This document shows positions 38,801-51,444 of a DNA stretch of 64,000 nucleotides, piece by piece. The stretch comes from Nomia melanderi. Its lineage: Eukaryota > Arthropoda > Insecta > Hymenoptera > Halictidae. How positions within the stretch are numbered: the first letter of the stretch is position 1; each line of letters opens with the position of its first letter. Below the pieces are notes generated by a model, which had not been told where the DNA came from, searched no databases, and saw only the letters and a program-made list of their open reading frames with translations. Made by a program: the position numbers and the translations under genes. The DNA is taken from the NCBI RefSeq assembly GCF_051020985.1, contig NC_135003.1:954001-1018000 (forward strand), given 5' to 3'.

Positions 38801-39754
38801 ATTATATTACTAAAAAATATGTACTCACTCTACGAACATCCCTGGTACTTCTTCGTTCAATTTCCCCACAATGTCATTATCCTCTGCTTTCGCTAAATTC
38901 ACCAAAGTATGTCGCGCTCCATTCTGTTCTTCAATATTTGTGAGTCTGTAAAGAACATATAATTAAATGTAACACACACCCCAGTCCTTTGAAATATAAA
39001 TTTTAAATTAAACTCCTTAAGAATTTCGGAAAAACCAAATCAGAGAGAAAATTAAATAAAACCACTATTAAGATTCTTATTCTATAACTTCTCGTGAGTT
39101 TATACCTATAATAAACAAATAAAATCTACAATTTTTATGACGCACGAAATTAAAGTCCAATTTTTTCCATCAAAAGCTTTTTATAAGAATGATCTCTCAA
39201 AGATATTTAATCATTCATATTATTCACAGTTTAAAGACTTACTATTGTGCTTATATTGCACCTCAGATTATTAATAAAATCACAATATTATACTATGCTT
39301 CTATAGAAATATTAAAATATTTTACTTGAACAATATGGCCTCTTGTATTTTAAGTAGTACTTGAAATATTTTTTCCCTAAATCATACCGACCTCTTCTCC
39401 TACACAATATAATCTTAAACAAACCCCACGAATTATATTACTTAGCGATTAAAAAGCGATATATTTACAAATTATGAATAAATTTTCAAACAACTAAACT
39501 GGAAAAAAATTATTTCTCGTAAGCTTCGAAATTTCACAAGATTAACGGTAGATATAATCTTCTTTCTGAATAAAAATCCTTTCTAGCAAAAGAAAAAAAT
39601 TTATTTCTACCTGAGTATTCGTAATCTACTAGTGAAAATTAAAATCAGACAATTACCTTCCATAACCAGGATGCGCGAAGACAGTGGTAGACCAGTAAAG
39701 AAATGAGAGGGACAATATAAACATCCAGGACATCATGTTTGCGGAAAGACACAT
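35726..39754 (-). CDS. Secreted prepropeptide 1, predicted amidated SDQR peptide
   Basis: Exons: 39754-39657, 38945-38829, 38134-38012, 37928-37818, and a probable last exon 35826-35726. Exons 1-4 all join in phase 2. A signal peptide (MMSWMFILSLSFLYWSTTVFA) precedes a propeptide of about 47 residues ending at the furin-type site RHKR. A 37-residue peptide follows, starting LSDQRRAELETI and ending LDVSKL, then GRRKR: Gly for amidation plus a basic cleavage site. Exon 4 continues AVFEMNMKNLRKLFKL to FPVV. The join to the last exon is unresolved: the best donor (AG|gtatga at 37817) leaves phase 2, whereas the last exon, KLRDKEQ to SPPLVDNV and stop, needs phase 0 or 1. I do not recognise the family. 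Likely role: peptide hormone or neuropeptide precursor (inference). Confidence 0.75.
36225..36263. other. Perfect 13-bp hairpin in a GC-richer block
   Basis: AATTATTTCTGAT, a GCGG loop, and ATCAGAAATAATT form a perfect stem; GTCG and CGAC extend it after a one-base bulge. It lies between the last two exons of prepropeptide 1, within a CpG-rich block (about 36160-36660). Confidence 0.6.
37818..37928 (-). CDS. Prepropeptide 1 exon 4: amidation site and second peptide
   Basis: Starts with the Leu-Gly junction and GRRKR, then AVFEMNMKNLRKLFKLSGQL to PVV. The segment after GRRKR may be a second released peptide or a C-terminal propeptide. Donor choice at the 3' end is uncertain: gtatga at 37817 is strongest; gttagg at 37823 would instead give the phase 0 needed by the last exon. 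Confidence 0.75.
38012..38134 (-). CDS. Prepropeptide 1 exon 3: LSDQR peptide exon
   Basis: Exactly 123 bp, phase 2 in and 2 out. Encodes the RHKR site and the 37-residue peptide LSDQRRAELETIRRLKKM to QLDVSKL; the last Leu codon is split with exon 4, which supplies GRRKR. The peptide's first half is rich in alternating charged and Leu/Ile residues, compatible with an amphipathic helix. Confidence 0.8.
38829..38945 (-). CDS. Prepropeptide 1 exon 2: N-terminal propeptide
   Basis: Acidic-leaning stretch beginning RLTNIEEQNGARHTLVNLAK and ending EVPGMFVE, with acceptor tttacag and donor GA|gtgagt, phase 2 in and 2 out. Residue Glu is completed by the next exon directly before the furin site. No match was found for it in the second gene within the window. 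Confidence 0.78.
39657..39754 (-). CDS. Prepropeptide 1 exon 1: signal peptide
   Basis: ATG at 39754 (a better-placed Met may be at residue 7 or 8) opens a strong hydrophobic signal sequence with likely cleavage after TVFA, before HPGYG. It ends GGA AG|gtaatt in phase 2. The same frame stays open far upstream to 40213, but that part lacks hydrophobic or conserved content and is probably leader. Confidence 0.75.
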
Positions 39755-39921
39755 CTCGTCACAATATGTCTTCCAATTAAAATTTCCAATTGGAAAAAAC
39801 TTGTTCCCAGGCCCTCGAGTAGAGATAAATACGAAAATGTAATGATTCTTGCGTAGGGAACTGCACCGTGCTCGTAACAAATGCAAGCCACCGGTTGATC
39901 TTTCTTCTTCTCGTTCTACTT

Positions 39922-39960
39922 GGAACTGTAAGTGGCTACCGTTCGGTGCGCGTATATATT
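39922..39960 (-). promoter_or_regulatory. Candidate TATA/initiator pair of prepropeptide 1
   Basis: On the minus strand a TATATAC box (39951-39959) lies about 30 bp before an initiator-like ACAGTT (39924-39930), giving a leader of roughly 170 nt to the ATG. Inferred from spacing only; the initiator also resembles a splice acceptor. Confidence 0.3.
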
Positions 39961-40213
39961 CGTCGCCAGAGGACCAGCCTCCCCACTTAACAGCCCGCTG
40001 ACGTTCGCAACTACACCCTCTTTTCGCGTTATCGGCGCGGCAAAACGTTTTCTTTGCTCTGCCGACGACGGCGTGGCTCGACACGCTTGATAAATCATAT
40101 CGCAATTCGATTGTTTTGACATTTTTGTTTCTATCGTTTCGACAAGGCAGCGCCTTTGCCACAATCAGTGGCCCACGAAAACATTTGGACGTTTCATAGA
40201 TAATTATGAGCAC

Positions 40214-43200
40214 TTTGAACTAGTAAAAGTTTGTGAGAAAAGGATATACGACAATCCATCTCAGATCATTCTAACGCGTCGACCGCCCAATTGGTACTCA
40301 TCAAATTATTTATACGATTAAAGCAATTTTCCTAAGGAAACAGAAACTGAAAAGTCAAGATTGTTTGCAAAAGTTCTTCTCTTAACCTTCTTGCATTTAC
40401 ATGTCGCCATATACATTCTATATAATGCAACGTGGCGATCAACGTATGAAATATAACCTGTGAAATCGTTATGCTTCTACCTTTACGAATTTGTTATTTT
40501 AAAAAATGTTTTCCGATCATGAAATCGAAAAATGAAAATGCTTTTCTCCTCATAAGTTTTAAGAATTTAAACGTCTTTGGGATTGCATCTCTAGAAAAAG
40601 ACAAAAATTTGTTAAGTTATGAAACTTTAAAATTACATTTAATTAACTTGAAAATTTTCGAATTTCCTGAACTTTAATCATTTTTGGAGATCACTGTAGA
40701 GAGGAAGTTTTGATCTTCAAAAACGTTGTGGATTTACTAAATCCAATTTAGTGGTGCAAAAAAATCATTAACGTTATTGGAAATGCTTGAAATCCTTTGA
40801 AATTAATTTTCTGAATCACCCTATATGGTATCTGAATAATTGAAAAAATTCACTGGAAAATTCAAGTGAAGATAATGAAAATATTTCTGGACAGATCGTT
40901 GCATAATGCAGATAAATTGCTCAAGTTATACTCCGTGATATTCGGGACACCCACTGAAGCATCATTCATCGCACGATTTTCTGAAGAGATTCGATGTGCA
41001 TAAGTTTGCACAATTTCGATTTTTAAAACAGTTCTTTTTTAATCATTTTAGCGCCGATTATATTCAACAAAATTGTTCCTTTGCCCGTGGAGAATTTAAT
41101 TTGATAATACGATAATAATGTTTTCAATGCATGTGTTGAATCTAACAACAGGAAACTGATAATGAATCAACAGAAACATATAAAAATCACGTATAATACA
41201 ATAATATAGTACAATAAAACAGCATAAAATGAACTACATTTAATAAACAATTGAAATTAAAATGAAGAAGAAGAGGTATACGAGGGCGAGGTTCAACAGA
41301 TAAGTAGTGCTGTTAATAAACTTAACCTAAATTTCTTTTTAGTATGTAACATTTTCATTAGAATAAATATTACAGATAATAATTCATTGAAACAAAGAGC
41401 TTAATAAATAAGATACATGGTTGAGTACTATTTACTTAAAATATAACTGGTGTTCAAAATGTTTTAATAGCAATGAAGATCTTTCTTAAGTAATTGATTA
41501 TATATCTTTGATATTTACTAATAATATTTTTAATTTTTGCGAAGAAAATGTAATGAATTCTTCTCCAAATCTTCCTTCAAAGTTATTGCCAGAAATTAGA
41601 AAAACGTTTTTGATATAAAATACACGAATGAGCTGTTATAAAATGTTTAAAACACAAATGATTTTACAACACAGAATTCAAATCTCGTTTTTATCTTAAA
41701 CGTCGTTTCATTTATTAACATTTATTATTTATCAATAAAATCTATTAATTAGTTATTATATTATTTGCATTCAGTCACGCTCAGTTGCACGCTAGTCAAA
41801 GTCAATTTAATGTATAATGTTTTTTATTGCTGGTTAATGTATGACAATTACCTTCATATTATATTTAAAATGTATTATAGAGTGACAAAATCCTCTTTAC
41901 TTTATTTTTGCAAAATTTTCTTTTTCTTCCCTTCCTTAAGATAAATGAAAAGAATAGACATTTTAGTGTTAGAGGCGCAAAATCACTTGCCATTAACGTC
42001 ATGAACACATTTTAACTGATATCAGTGCACTTGCTCATGAAAATGCTTACTACTCGTCACTTTCGCAACATTTTACCATGAAAAAACGAACATATCGATG
42101 ATGTGCATAAAAGTTTGGTACAAGGAGTTCAAGATGTAAGGGAACACGTTTTCGCGTATCGAACGCATGGAAGAACGCAATTATGTTGCTAGTTTCGTCA
42201 TTCATGATTCGGTTTGCTATCTTTCTCCACGCGAATCGAAGGGAGATACTCTATTTCATACTAAACGAAGATACAAATAAGATTTGCGAGTTTGAAGCAT
42301 TCAGTACTTCTCGGAATTAATAACATCAGGAACTCTCAATTTCCTCTGAAATCATCCATCCGGAAGTCATATGTTATAAAATTGCGTACATTTTTTACGT
42401 GTACTAAAGTAATCCGTATTTTATCAGAGAAATTTGTGTCTACGTGTGTACTTCTCCACAGAATATTTTAATCTGTACTTCCTCAAGTCATTTTCCTATG
42501 TATAATATGTATTGAGTCATCATGTGTAATTTACTCGAATCCAGTTTAATTATTCGAATATTGAACGGAAAAATAGATGATTGCATTATGCAGTAAATTA
42601 GATAATTTTCTGATCACAATGGATTCTCCTCTTTGATGACATTTTATTGAATCAATGAATATATTTGCATTCAGCGAACACGATTTCACTAGAACTTGAA
42701 TACACCTCGAGGACGAGTATGTAACCGAAGCGTGATCACAAATTTTTAATGTGATAATGAATGATTGTAACTACAAACGTTACATTTCATCATTATCTAA
42801 CGCATCTGTGTAGTCTACTGTAGTCCAACGGATTTTCCGCTATCTTTGGACATATTATTCTTGCAACCCACGAAGTCAGTGGAGTCAGTAGAGCAAAGTT
42901 GGTGCCGATAAATTGGAAAATGAGTCGCTGGACTCCGTATCTTTACGCGAAATCGTACGTTTAGAGATATATTAGCTGAACGAAAAATTAATGGAGAAAT
43001 TCGAGAGTTTTAAGAGGTTCGAAATAAATGGAAAGCTTCACTTGACTTTACATTGAGTATATTTTTGCATTTTACACAGTTAATAGGGAATCTTGTAATG
43101 TAAACTCTTGGAGACCTTGGAGAAAAGTTTGAAAAAAAATATTTTCTGGTTAGAAAGAGGTGATCTTTCGTTACTCGTTCATCTATATCACTTCTTAATC

Positions 43201-44880
43201 AATAATGTTCAGTAAGGAAAAGAACTTTGTAATTGAAACTTGATTAAAGTTAATTAAGAAAATTTAAAATTGATGTTTCAAACGAAAATTGAAAAATTAC
43301 GCCATAAATATAGTCGAGTACAGACAATTTCAGTTTCCATAGTTTTTTTCTAGAAAATCGATGATCACTGTGCTTAAGCGTTCGATTTATCTTCGTAACT
43401 GTATTTCCTAGTACCTAATTGTTAAGAAGATTTTAATTACAAACGTATATAGAGAAAGGTATTTGTAGAAACTCTTGGATTAGTCCTCGAAAGGAAAGGT
43501 ATATTCTTCTAAGATTGAAGACGGCGTAACTCGTAGGCAGCGTGAGAGCAAACTTCTGTTAGTAATTAGAACTACTTACACCAGAGAGATTCCTCAAAGT
43601 ACGAGCATAATCGCATTTCTTATTTGTCTTCAGCGATTTAAGTTAAATGCAATCAAATAAATAAACAAAACATAATCGAACAAAGTGTTTATTTCCATTT
43701 AAAAATAAGAAGCTGATAGAAATAACGGGGAACAGGATATACAATATTGGAAAGGTTAACGGGTTTCATTCAGTAATTTGTAATTTTTTTATACCTGTTA
43801 ACGTAGATTTCAAAAGTCTGTCGAAAATCAAAAGACTCGATGCCAGCGGACGCTGATCTACCGCATTATGAAATTGAAACCAAAAATAGAAACCAACACA
43901 CAGAAAAAACAAAGTCGCGTGCCAAACACGGAGGGCGTAATGTAAGATATCATGCGTGGAAATTTCACAACACCCCGGAGAAGATATACTCGGCTGATTC
44001 GCACCGAGCGTACGAAATCAGTCGAGAACGGACCATATTGATCACGTTTCGCTTTTTTGAAAACGATCTTTACAAATTTCATAATACGACGAGATACATT
44101 TACGAAAAATTCTCTTTTGAATACAATTGAATATATACAGGGGATTGCCAGTCATTTATTCGGTGCATTCAATTCGTTCAGTTGATGAATTCAGCTTTTG
44201 TGAAATGTCAATCAATTTATATGAAAAGAATCACTCTAGTACAGTACAGTTATTTCATTTGATTCACTGTATAACGTTTATGGTTCTCTATAATTCTGTT
44301 CTACTATTTTGTGACCATTTTAGTGCCACATTCAGTGAAAGATAATTGGGCTATTAGAAACCGTATAGGTGATTTATAGGACATTACGAGGCAAGCTTAA
44401 CTTCTTACAAGTTTAATATTTTATCTTTTATTACGTAAATATTAGAATTTAATAACTTAATTGTCTGTGTATTAAGATACCTTTATTATCTTTTAAGAAG
44501 TACCTACATAAAATAATCATGAGGTAAAATTAATCTTTAAACTTCCTTCAACCCTTAAATTACTGAAATTTTCTGGTTTCACTTAGGAACTAAACAAGGT
44601 GAAATGAATAACTAGGCGTGAACTGTAACAAAACGCTCAAGCGGTGGAAGAATTCTAATCTCTAAATCAAATAATCGATTTACTTTATAAAATAGACTCC
44701 AAAGTAGCATTGGAATAGACAACGATGCAATTCAAACGGCTTGTTTGCCCCGGAACGATCTGGGACGTATTACCCCGTTGGTAGTCTAAAGGTCCGAAAT
44801 CCAAGCAGACTCTTACTATTTTAAACAAAATTCTGTATAGTCTGCAGAATTATGTTCGTTGCTAAATATATATTTTTTTC
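40214..44880. other. Gene-poor stretch
   Basis: No supported exon. Open frames such as 43840-44130 (+) have no family resemblance. It is the start of an 11.6-kb gap between the two prepropeptide genes. Confidence 0.45.
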
Positions 44881-44889
44881 GCCGTGAAT

Positions 44890-45600
44890 AATATGGTCAG
44901 TGACTTCTGACAAGAAAACATTACAGTAAATGGTTCATTGATTTTTATAAAACTTGTTTTAATGAATCTAGAGTAAAAATAAGCCAACTTATTTTCGGCC
45001 ATTTTGGTAAAAACTCGATATTTATAAAAATATTTAACATTTAGTTCTTTTGATTTCGAGAGATACTTTTCCATGCTTCAACGAAATCTATCATCCCAAA
45101 CATTGTAAATAATAATATAAGTGGAGAACATTACATTAGAATAAAATAGAAAAAGGAAAAAACAGAAAACATTAATTTAAAATAACTAACACTAACCGTA
45201 CCGATGCTTGTCCTACCGTTATCAGTAAAATAGCTACAAAAGAAAGGTAAACAAGTTAGATGATACATTTTTTCAGTGAAAACAAAAAGAAAAGGAAAGT
45301 GAAAAATTGAAAACTGATTAATTGAACAATATAGGAATTGATATAAAGTTAAATGAACGAAAGAAAACGCTGAATTACAAATCCCATCATTTCACCGGTT
45401 CCCGGTACTGTTAATGTTAAGTATCTCTTGAAATGGAAAACTTAACTACTAAATATCTTTATAAATATCGAGTTTTGACCAAAATGGCCAAATATGGATC
45501 GACTTATGTTTCCTCCAGATTTATTAAAAGAAGTTTTATTAAAATCGATGATCCACTCGCTGTAACGTCTCCTTCTGAGTTACAACAGTGTACATAGATC
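44890..45600. repeat. Inverted duplicate, two arms of about 170 bp
   Basis: The minus strand of 44890-45070 and the plus strand of 45419-45600 are clearly similar, sharing TATAAATATCGAGTTTT and ACCAAAATGGCC. The spacer is about 350 bp. Both arms keep the same open reading frame: + arm 45433-45597, 54 codons (KYLYKYRVLTKMAK and SRFIKRSFIKI), minus arm within 45074-44862 (KYFYKYRVFTKMAENK and SRFIKTSFIKI). Could be the ends of a mobile element or a duplicated gene fragment; I do not recognise the protein. Confidence 0.65.
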
Positions 45601-48187
45601 GATAGGCGGGCCATCCTGCTAATCGGAAACTAAAGAAGATTGGATTGTGTAAGTTTTGGAGGCCCGTTCTGCCGCAGTATACGTAACGTACCGAATGATA
45701 CGTTACAACTGCGCAGTTCAATTGCGAAATCGGCCACCCACGCGGCGTGTGTGTGCGTATTTATGAAATAATTCGATATCTATCCGTCGGTGGATCGTTC
45801 ACGTCGGCCGATCATTCCGGCCAATCGCGCACGACATGGATGAACTATTTGCACGGACGCGAACAGAACCGATTGGAAAACCTTGCTGGTTGCCCCCTGC
45901 GCAACTCCATCGAATATAATTTCACCCGCTTTCCTCCGGGAAAGTACCGTTTCCGTGAAGTTTTCCGATCGTGAAATTATATATCACGGTGCAACGATTC
46001 AGTTCCTTGTGAAACATTAAACGGGGTTAAGTATTCGTGATTAAGTTGATTTCCGAAGAAAATGGCGTCGATTTTGTACTTCATTTTGATGGTTTTGACG
46101 CTTCCTTTATGAGCAATAGCTAATAGGTTGGTTTACTGATAAACAGATTATTTACTATGCGTTTCTGGTAAGCACAATGATTTAAAATTGATTTAACCCT
46201 AAAACTACTGAGTGTTTGATATAATTAATGCATACTTTTTATAAAAATTGTAACAATAGATTTTTTCGGTTTCTTCGTATTATTCAAGTAAAATTATTTT
46301 TTAAATCGTTTCGAATATTCAATATTTTTATGATGTCAATGATTGCAAAATAAGAAAACTGATACGAGCCGTTTTGACAAATACGGTAGTTCTACCTTTA
46401 AAATTCAGGATAATGGCAATTTAAAGACGCTGCAATTAGATTTTTCTTTTATTCAAACCATAACACTTTCTTTGTTGATGCTTATTTCATAATTTGTTAA
46501 AAATCAATGAGTGATAGCTAAGGGTTTCTTAAGTTACTTTGACAGTGGAAGTAGAGACCACTACCATGGATCAATAACTTATTCTGAGTAACGGGATTTA
46601 AAATAATTTATTTTGGAATTATTATTCGAATGAAAATTATTCAATTCGTTTTTAAAATAGTTTATTATCGAGTAGCTACTCTGGAGGATAATTTTTATAA
46701 AATAATTCCTACAAACCTGCATTTGCGGAAATATTGGTAGTCTAAAGTTGATCAACCCTTTTTCGTAACGAAGTAAAGTTGAAAATTCAATAATTTAAAT
46801 ACCTTAAACCATCTGATCGATCAATTTACCAATTGTCAATTTTGTATATAAAATTTTTTATTTTAATTTATTGTAAGTCAGTAAGTTCAATGAAAAGTTG
46901 ACGAGGACGAAGAGCTTAAAAAATTAATCTCAATAACTCTGCAACATTTCATGGAAAATATCGACATAAATTTAACATAAGAATGCATTTCTTAAATACA
47001 GCTTAATTTCATTAATAATGTTTGTATAATAAATCATTTTTATATTTAGCTTGTATTTTACGTTAAGTTCACGTTTGCGCCAAATTTTGTTTTCCTTCAA
47101 AGTACGAGAATATTAAATTCTTAAATTTATTGAAACTTATTATTTAAATAAATAAAATTCATTAAAATTTTTGTTATTTCGTTAATCTTCTTCTACAATC
47201 AGCGAAACGAGGGTTAAATTTATCGAACTTGAATAGCGGAGATGTAGCTAGTTCTAACTGTTGTTTCACTGTAAGTAGTACGAATTGCATATAGTCGGAC
47301 TGAGGGAGTGGATAATTGAAATTCATAGAAAAATGTTCTTCTCAAAACGTTTCAGCGCATGTAAAAACGGACACTCGGCACACTTGACCGTCCACATATC
47401 TGTTGTATCATCGAAAAATTTTAAGAAATAAGATTCTACATTTACCGACGAGTATTAAATGTTTCGCTTGTGACTTCTGCAGAGGGAGCTCAGATGGCGA
47501 AGTAACAGGGCTTAAAAGTGTAAACGAATTTTAAACAGTGTATGAATGTCTTAATCCCAAAAAAAGAATAGAAAAATGTAACATTTCCAATGAAAATTCA
47601 TGAAAAATGTAAGACTTTTCTAAACGAAATCGTATGTATTAAATATGTAACTTCAGCCGTGTTAATGTACTCTGATTTTTAATGTAGTCTTAGATCGATG
47701 AGAACATGGTTCTTATTTTCGCAAAAACTAAAATAATAATAATGTCCCGGTTGATGTGATTAGGTAACTTCATTCAATTAATGCGATACAAGTAATATGT
47801 TATAATAGATATTTGGTTGTAGATACATTAAATAAACATATATATTTGTTAAAATATTTATTGAACTTTGTTTAGAGTTATTTTCATTAAATTTTATTCG
47901 GTAATGCTTGAAATGAATTCATGAAGAGTCATAAGCTATTTAGAATAGCGTTCTTTCTAATTTTCAACTGAATTGATTCAAATCTCATTAGTCTGAATTG
48001 CATCGACACAAGTTTCGGTGCCCTAGAATGCAACGGTTCGAATCTCGCTGCTCTGGATTGGTACTATTAAAGCCTCTCGAATGCGAATTTGTTTATACAG
48101 GCGTAGTCAATGTTATTATTCGTGACCTCGTATTGGTCAATATCTGTTAACTGTTACGTGGGTAAAAGCCCTGAAATGTACAGTATA

Positions 48188-48385
48188 TTTTAGAATTTAC
48201 AGTTGCTGTCATTAAAATATATATTATAATAGCAACTATAATGCAACAGTAAGTTTTAGAATTTGCAGCTAATGTCATTAAAAAATGTACTATAATAGAA
48301 ATTATGATAGAATATCGAGTTTTAGAATTTGCAGTTGTCGTTATTGAAAAATATGAAATAGTACAAACTGTAATCAAATCATCTC
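48188..48385. repeat. 66-bp tandem repeat, three copies
   Basis: Units begin at 48188, 48254 and 48320, each starting TTTTAGAATTT and containing GTCATTA or GTTATTG. The period is a multiple of three, so a minus-strand frame runs through all copies with a 22-residue period. Confidence 0.8.
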
Positions 48386-50720
48386 TTTAAAAAAGATCTA
48401 TTCAATTTCCAAGCAATGAAAAGCAAGTAAATTATCAAAATTTTGTCTTTACTTCAGTTGGAAAATAAAAATATTTGGAATATTTCTAGAAGATTTAATA
48501 ATATAGAAAATTTTCAAAATATTTTTTATCGTTGTTTGTATTTTCGAAATTAAAATTGCCGAATTGTTTGTTCAGTTTGATAAAAATATTTTACAAAATA
48601 CCGCGGACATTAAAAAAAAAAATTGAAGTACAGAAAGGGTAGAATAGAAACACCGAATGTAGCTGATTATAATTTTTATTGCACTGGAATAAATAAAATA
48701 ATACGCACATTGCTCGAATACATCGACGTCGCATTACGCGCGACAGTGTCTTTAATACTTCGTCTAGCGCTAGTACAATTAAATAAATAAATAAATAAAT
48801 AACTTATATAGAAAAAGTCTAACGATATACAATTGCATCGGTTACAGTGAAATTTTCACATCAATATCCTAAAACGACGCAAACACGACTTCGAAATTCG
48901 TGTGATTAATTTTAACAATTCGTCGATCGTTAATACCAATCACTCCTGTCATCGTAGTTCACGCGTCTGATAAAATTTCCCTCACAACAATTCAATATGA
49001 TCTGTGAACTATCTGTACAATACAATAAATAAAACGCATCACATGTTAAATTAAATAATACAAATTGCCATAGATTCCTGGGGACAATCCACTCACTCCG
49101 ATTTTTAATAAATTAATTCGCTGGGTGAAGAACGCCAGCGATAAATCGATGAGAAAACTAATGGAAATGAATGTATAATAAAACTAACGAAATTCCTAGG
49201 CAACTGTTCCCAAAATTGTTAAGTAATTAAAAATTGGAATCCGCTGATGCACCTCGAAGTTCAAAGTCAAACTCTAAAATTGTTCCATCGGTAATACGGT
49301 ACGTATTATCCGTCGTGAACATTTCACAGCCTCGACGTTTATCGTCCTTTGAACACTCGATAAGCGAACATCTTAAGGAACAGTAGCATTAAATAACGAT
49401 CGCGATACGGAAACGTAGCGAATTGTTATCTAAATGATAAATTTTTCTAATACACAATATTCACAGTGGCTTAACGCTGTATTCTAACGAGACCCGACGG
49501 AGCTCCTGGGAATGAATAATCGATTGCCGTATGAATTCATTTTCAAAAGTTAACCAAAAATACGACAGTTTTTTATTTATAATTTTTAGTATTTGAATGT
49601 ATTACGATAAATATATCCATAGAAAAATGTCAAATCAACCGTAATATGCAAAAAATAAGGCTTTAAAATCACGCAAATTATTATTCTGAGCTAATTGAGA
49701 TTAACAATGTTTAATATAAAAAAAATTCCGAGAACATTCGGGATAAAGAGCCAAGCGGTTAATTATCAAGAAAGAAATTTTCACGACGATTTCCATATTT
49801 TAGAAATTTACGTCGTTTTCATTCTCGAGAGCTCGGGTTTTTGATGAAGACATGGGTTTTCTTCATCAATTCAACATTGACTAACCGCAAACACGTTCAC
49901 TGCGATATGTTTCTTCGAATTCTGAGGATTTCCATTTTTAAAAAGCTGATCGTGCGATAAATAAATGAAACGTCAGACAAAGGTTAGACTCGATATTTCC
50001 TTTCAAAATCGTAATCAACACTTTTGACGATAATCATTGGACTTCGGAACTTTCGATGCAAACTCGCATCATTGTACGATTTCCAAAATCAATTTATCGT
50101 CTGAAGTATTATTTTCTTCAAACATATACGATGAAATTGAATTAAAGTTTAATTATTTTGCATTTTGTAAGTTTCGGGAGACTCATATATGTTGCAAATA
50201 TATAAAGATTCGAGTTCTACTAATTATTACAATTTCGTAATTAAGTATCGTTGAATTATTGTTTTAAATAACTATTCAGTGTTTCATATGTTTTCGATGT
50301 TGAAGTGATTCTATACATTCCATCAACATTTTGTGTTTGCAGTGATTGGGTCGATAAATCGCAAAAATTTCTAAAATTAACAGTCAATAAATACTATTCG
50401 AATATCTGTTTAACATTGTTAAGCCACTGTCAGTGCAGTTAACTAAACCGAGAAAATCGAGATAGAGAAACGTCGCGGATCGAGATCGATCAAGAGATTC
50501 CGACGAAAGGTCAGTGATCCTCAAGTACGGCTCGCCGATCGTTACGCCATTGTAATTCGCTGCTATTTAAACAGAGGTTCGAACGAAACTAAACGAAACA
50601 GTCTCGAAGAACACGCACAATCGCTCAAAAATATTCAATCGATTATAATATTCATTACGTTAACAAAATTAAGAACCGGATAATTTAATGTATGCAAAAA
50701 GTCTTTGAATTTCATTCATT

Positions 50721-50804
50721 AAAACATTTCAGCTCATTATGCAGATATTCGTTTACATATTTAAAACATTCCAGCTCAATATGTAGATTTTGGTTTACAT
50801 ATTT
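50721..50804. repeat. 42-bp direct repeat, two copies
   Basis: Two adjacent copies starting AAAACATTTCAGCTCA and AAAACATTCCAGCTCA, each ending GTTTACATATTT. No coding content. Confidence 0.8.
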
Positions 50805-51393
50805 AAAACAAAGGCAATAAAATATTTTTGAGCGTCAGTGAATGTTGTTTATATCGATCCACGTGTAAACGAAACGAATACGAATTCGCTATATATACCG
50901 GCTCGCACCGAAATTTTCCTACTAAAATCGCGATTAACCGATTCTAATCAATCGAGAAGTCAATAAATAATAAATATAAATAAACTAAATAAATTACTAG
51001 AGAGAATAATGTACACAGGAACGAATAGAAACGAACAAGACATGGCGGTTTCGAATCATTTGAAAAAGAACACATCTCCGTTTTCATATTTTTTCCCCTT
51101 CGAACAGCCCTCCGCGGTTTTGGCGGCCATAACCGCTGGTTCCATCCTTCTGCCCTTGAATCGGCTGCGATTTCCCATTCCCACTCCTTTGGTTAGTCAC
51201 TCAAATATTCCTAATTAGTGTGAGTTCGTTTAAAAGTTTAAGCTCGGACGGAGGACGGTCCGTAATACTGTTTTCAGGCGGCTTAGGGTCGAGAGGAATC
51301 GTGTTTTTTCTTTGTTTGTAAGCGTTTAGCACTCTCGACTGATGTCTTCGTTCTCGCCCTACACGCACCGGCGCGACAGGTCGCACCGCAGAA

Positions 51394-51444
51394 TTAAATG
51401 TATTGGTACTCGTTGTCATTGCCTCGCCAGGACTCCTTGATCTT
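51394..51444 (-). CDS. Candidate last exon of prepropeptide 2
   Basis: Acceptor taattacag, then KIKESWRGNDNEYQYI and TAA, in phase 0 with the exon at 53472. A different frame stays open to 51201 (RSRSPGEAMTTSTNTF to LIRNI) but is out of phase with the upstream exon. Either an extra exon restores that frame or the short tail is real. Confidence 0.4.
   Translation of the reverse strand, partial: KIKESWRGNDNEYQYI

Larger units (their letters stand above)
45601..51393. other. Gene-poor stretch with a CpG-rich block
   Basis: A GC-rich block at about 45590-45990 and milder ones near 48720-49520 and 50440-50600 stand out from AT-rich sequence. A plus-strand frame (45747-45974) crosses the first block but has no recognisable domain. 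These blocks may be promoters or regulatory DNA. Confidence 0.35.

Noticed and set aside
39755..40213. Long upstream extension of the prepropeptide 1 reading frame
   Set aside because: It has no conserved or hydrophobic content, and the signal peptide is internal to it; a start near 39754 with leader upstream fits better.
48025..48050. GGTTCGAATC resembling a tRNA B box
   Set aside because: No A box at the right distance and no acceptor stem or cloverleaf around it; it is part of a short imperfect direct repeat.
51201..51443. Basic 80-residue frame RSRSPGEAMTT to LIRNI as the end of prepropeptide 2
   Set aside because: Out of phase with the upstream exon unless an unseen exon of length 2 modulo 3 exists; kept only as an alternative.
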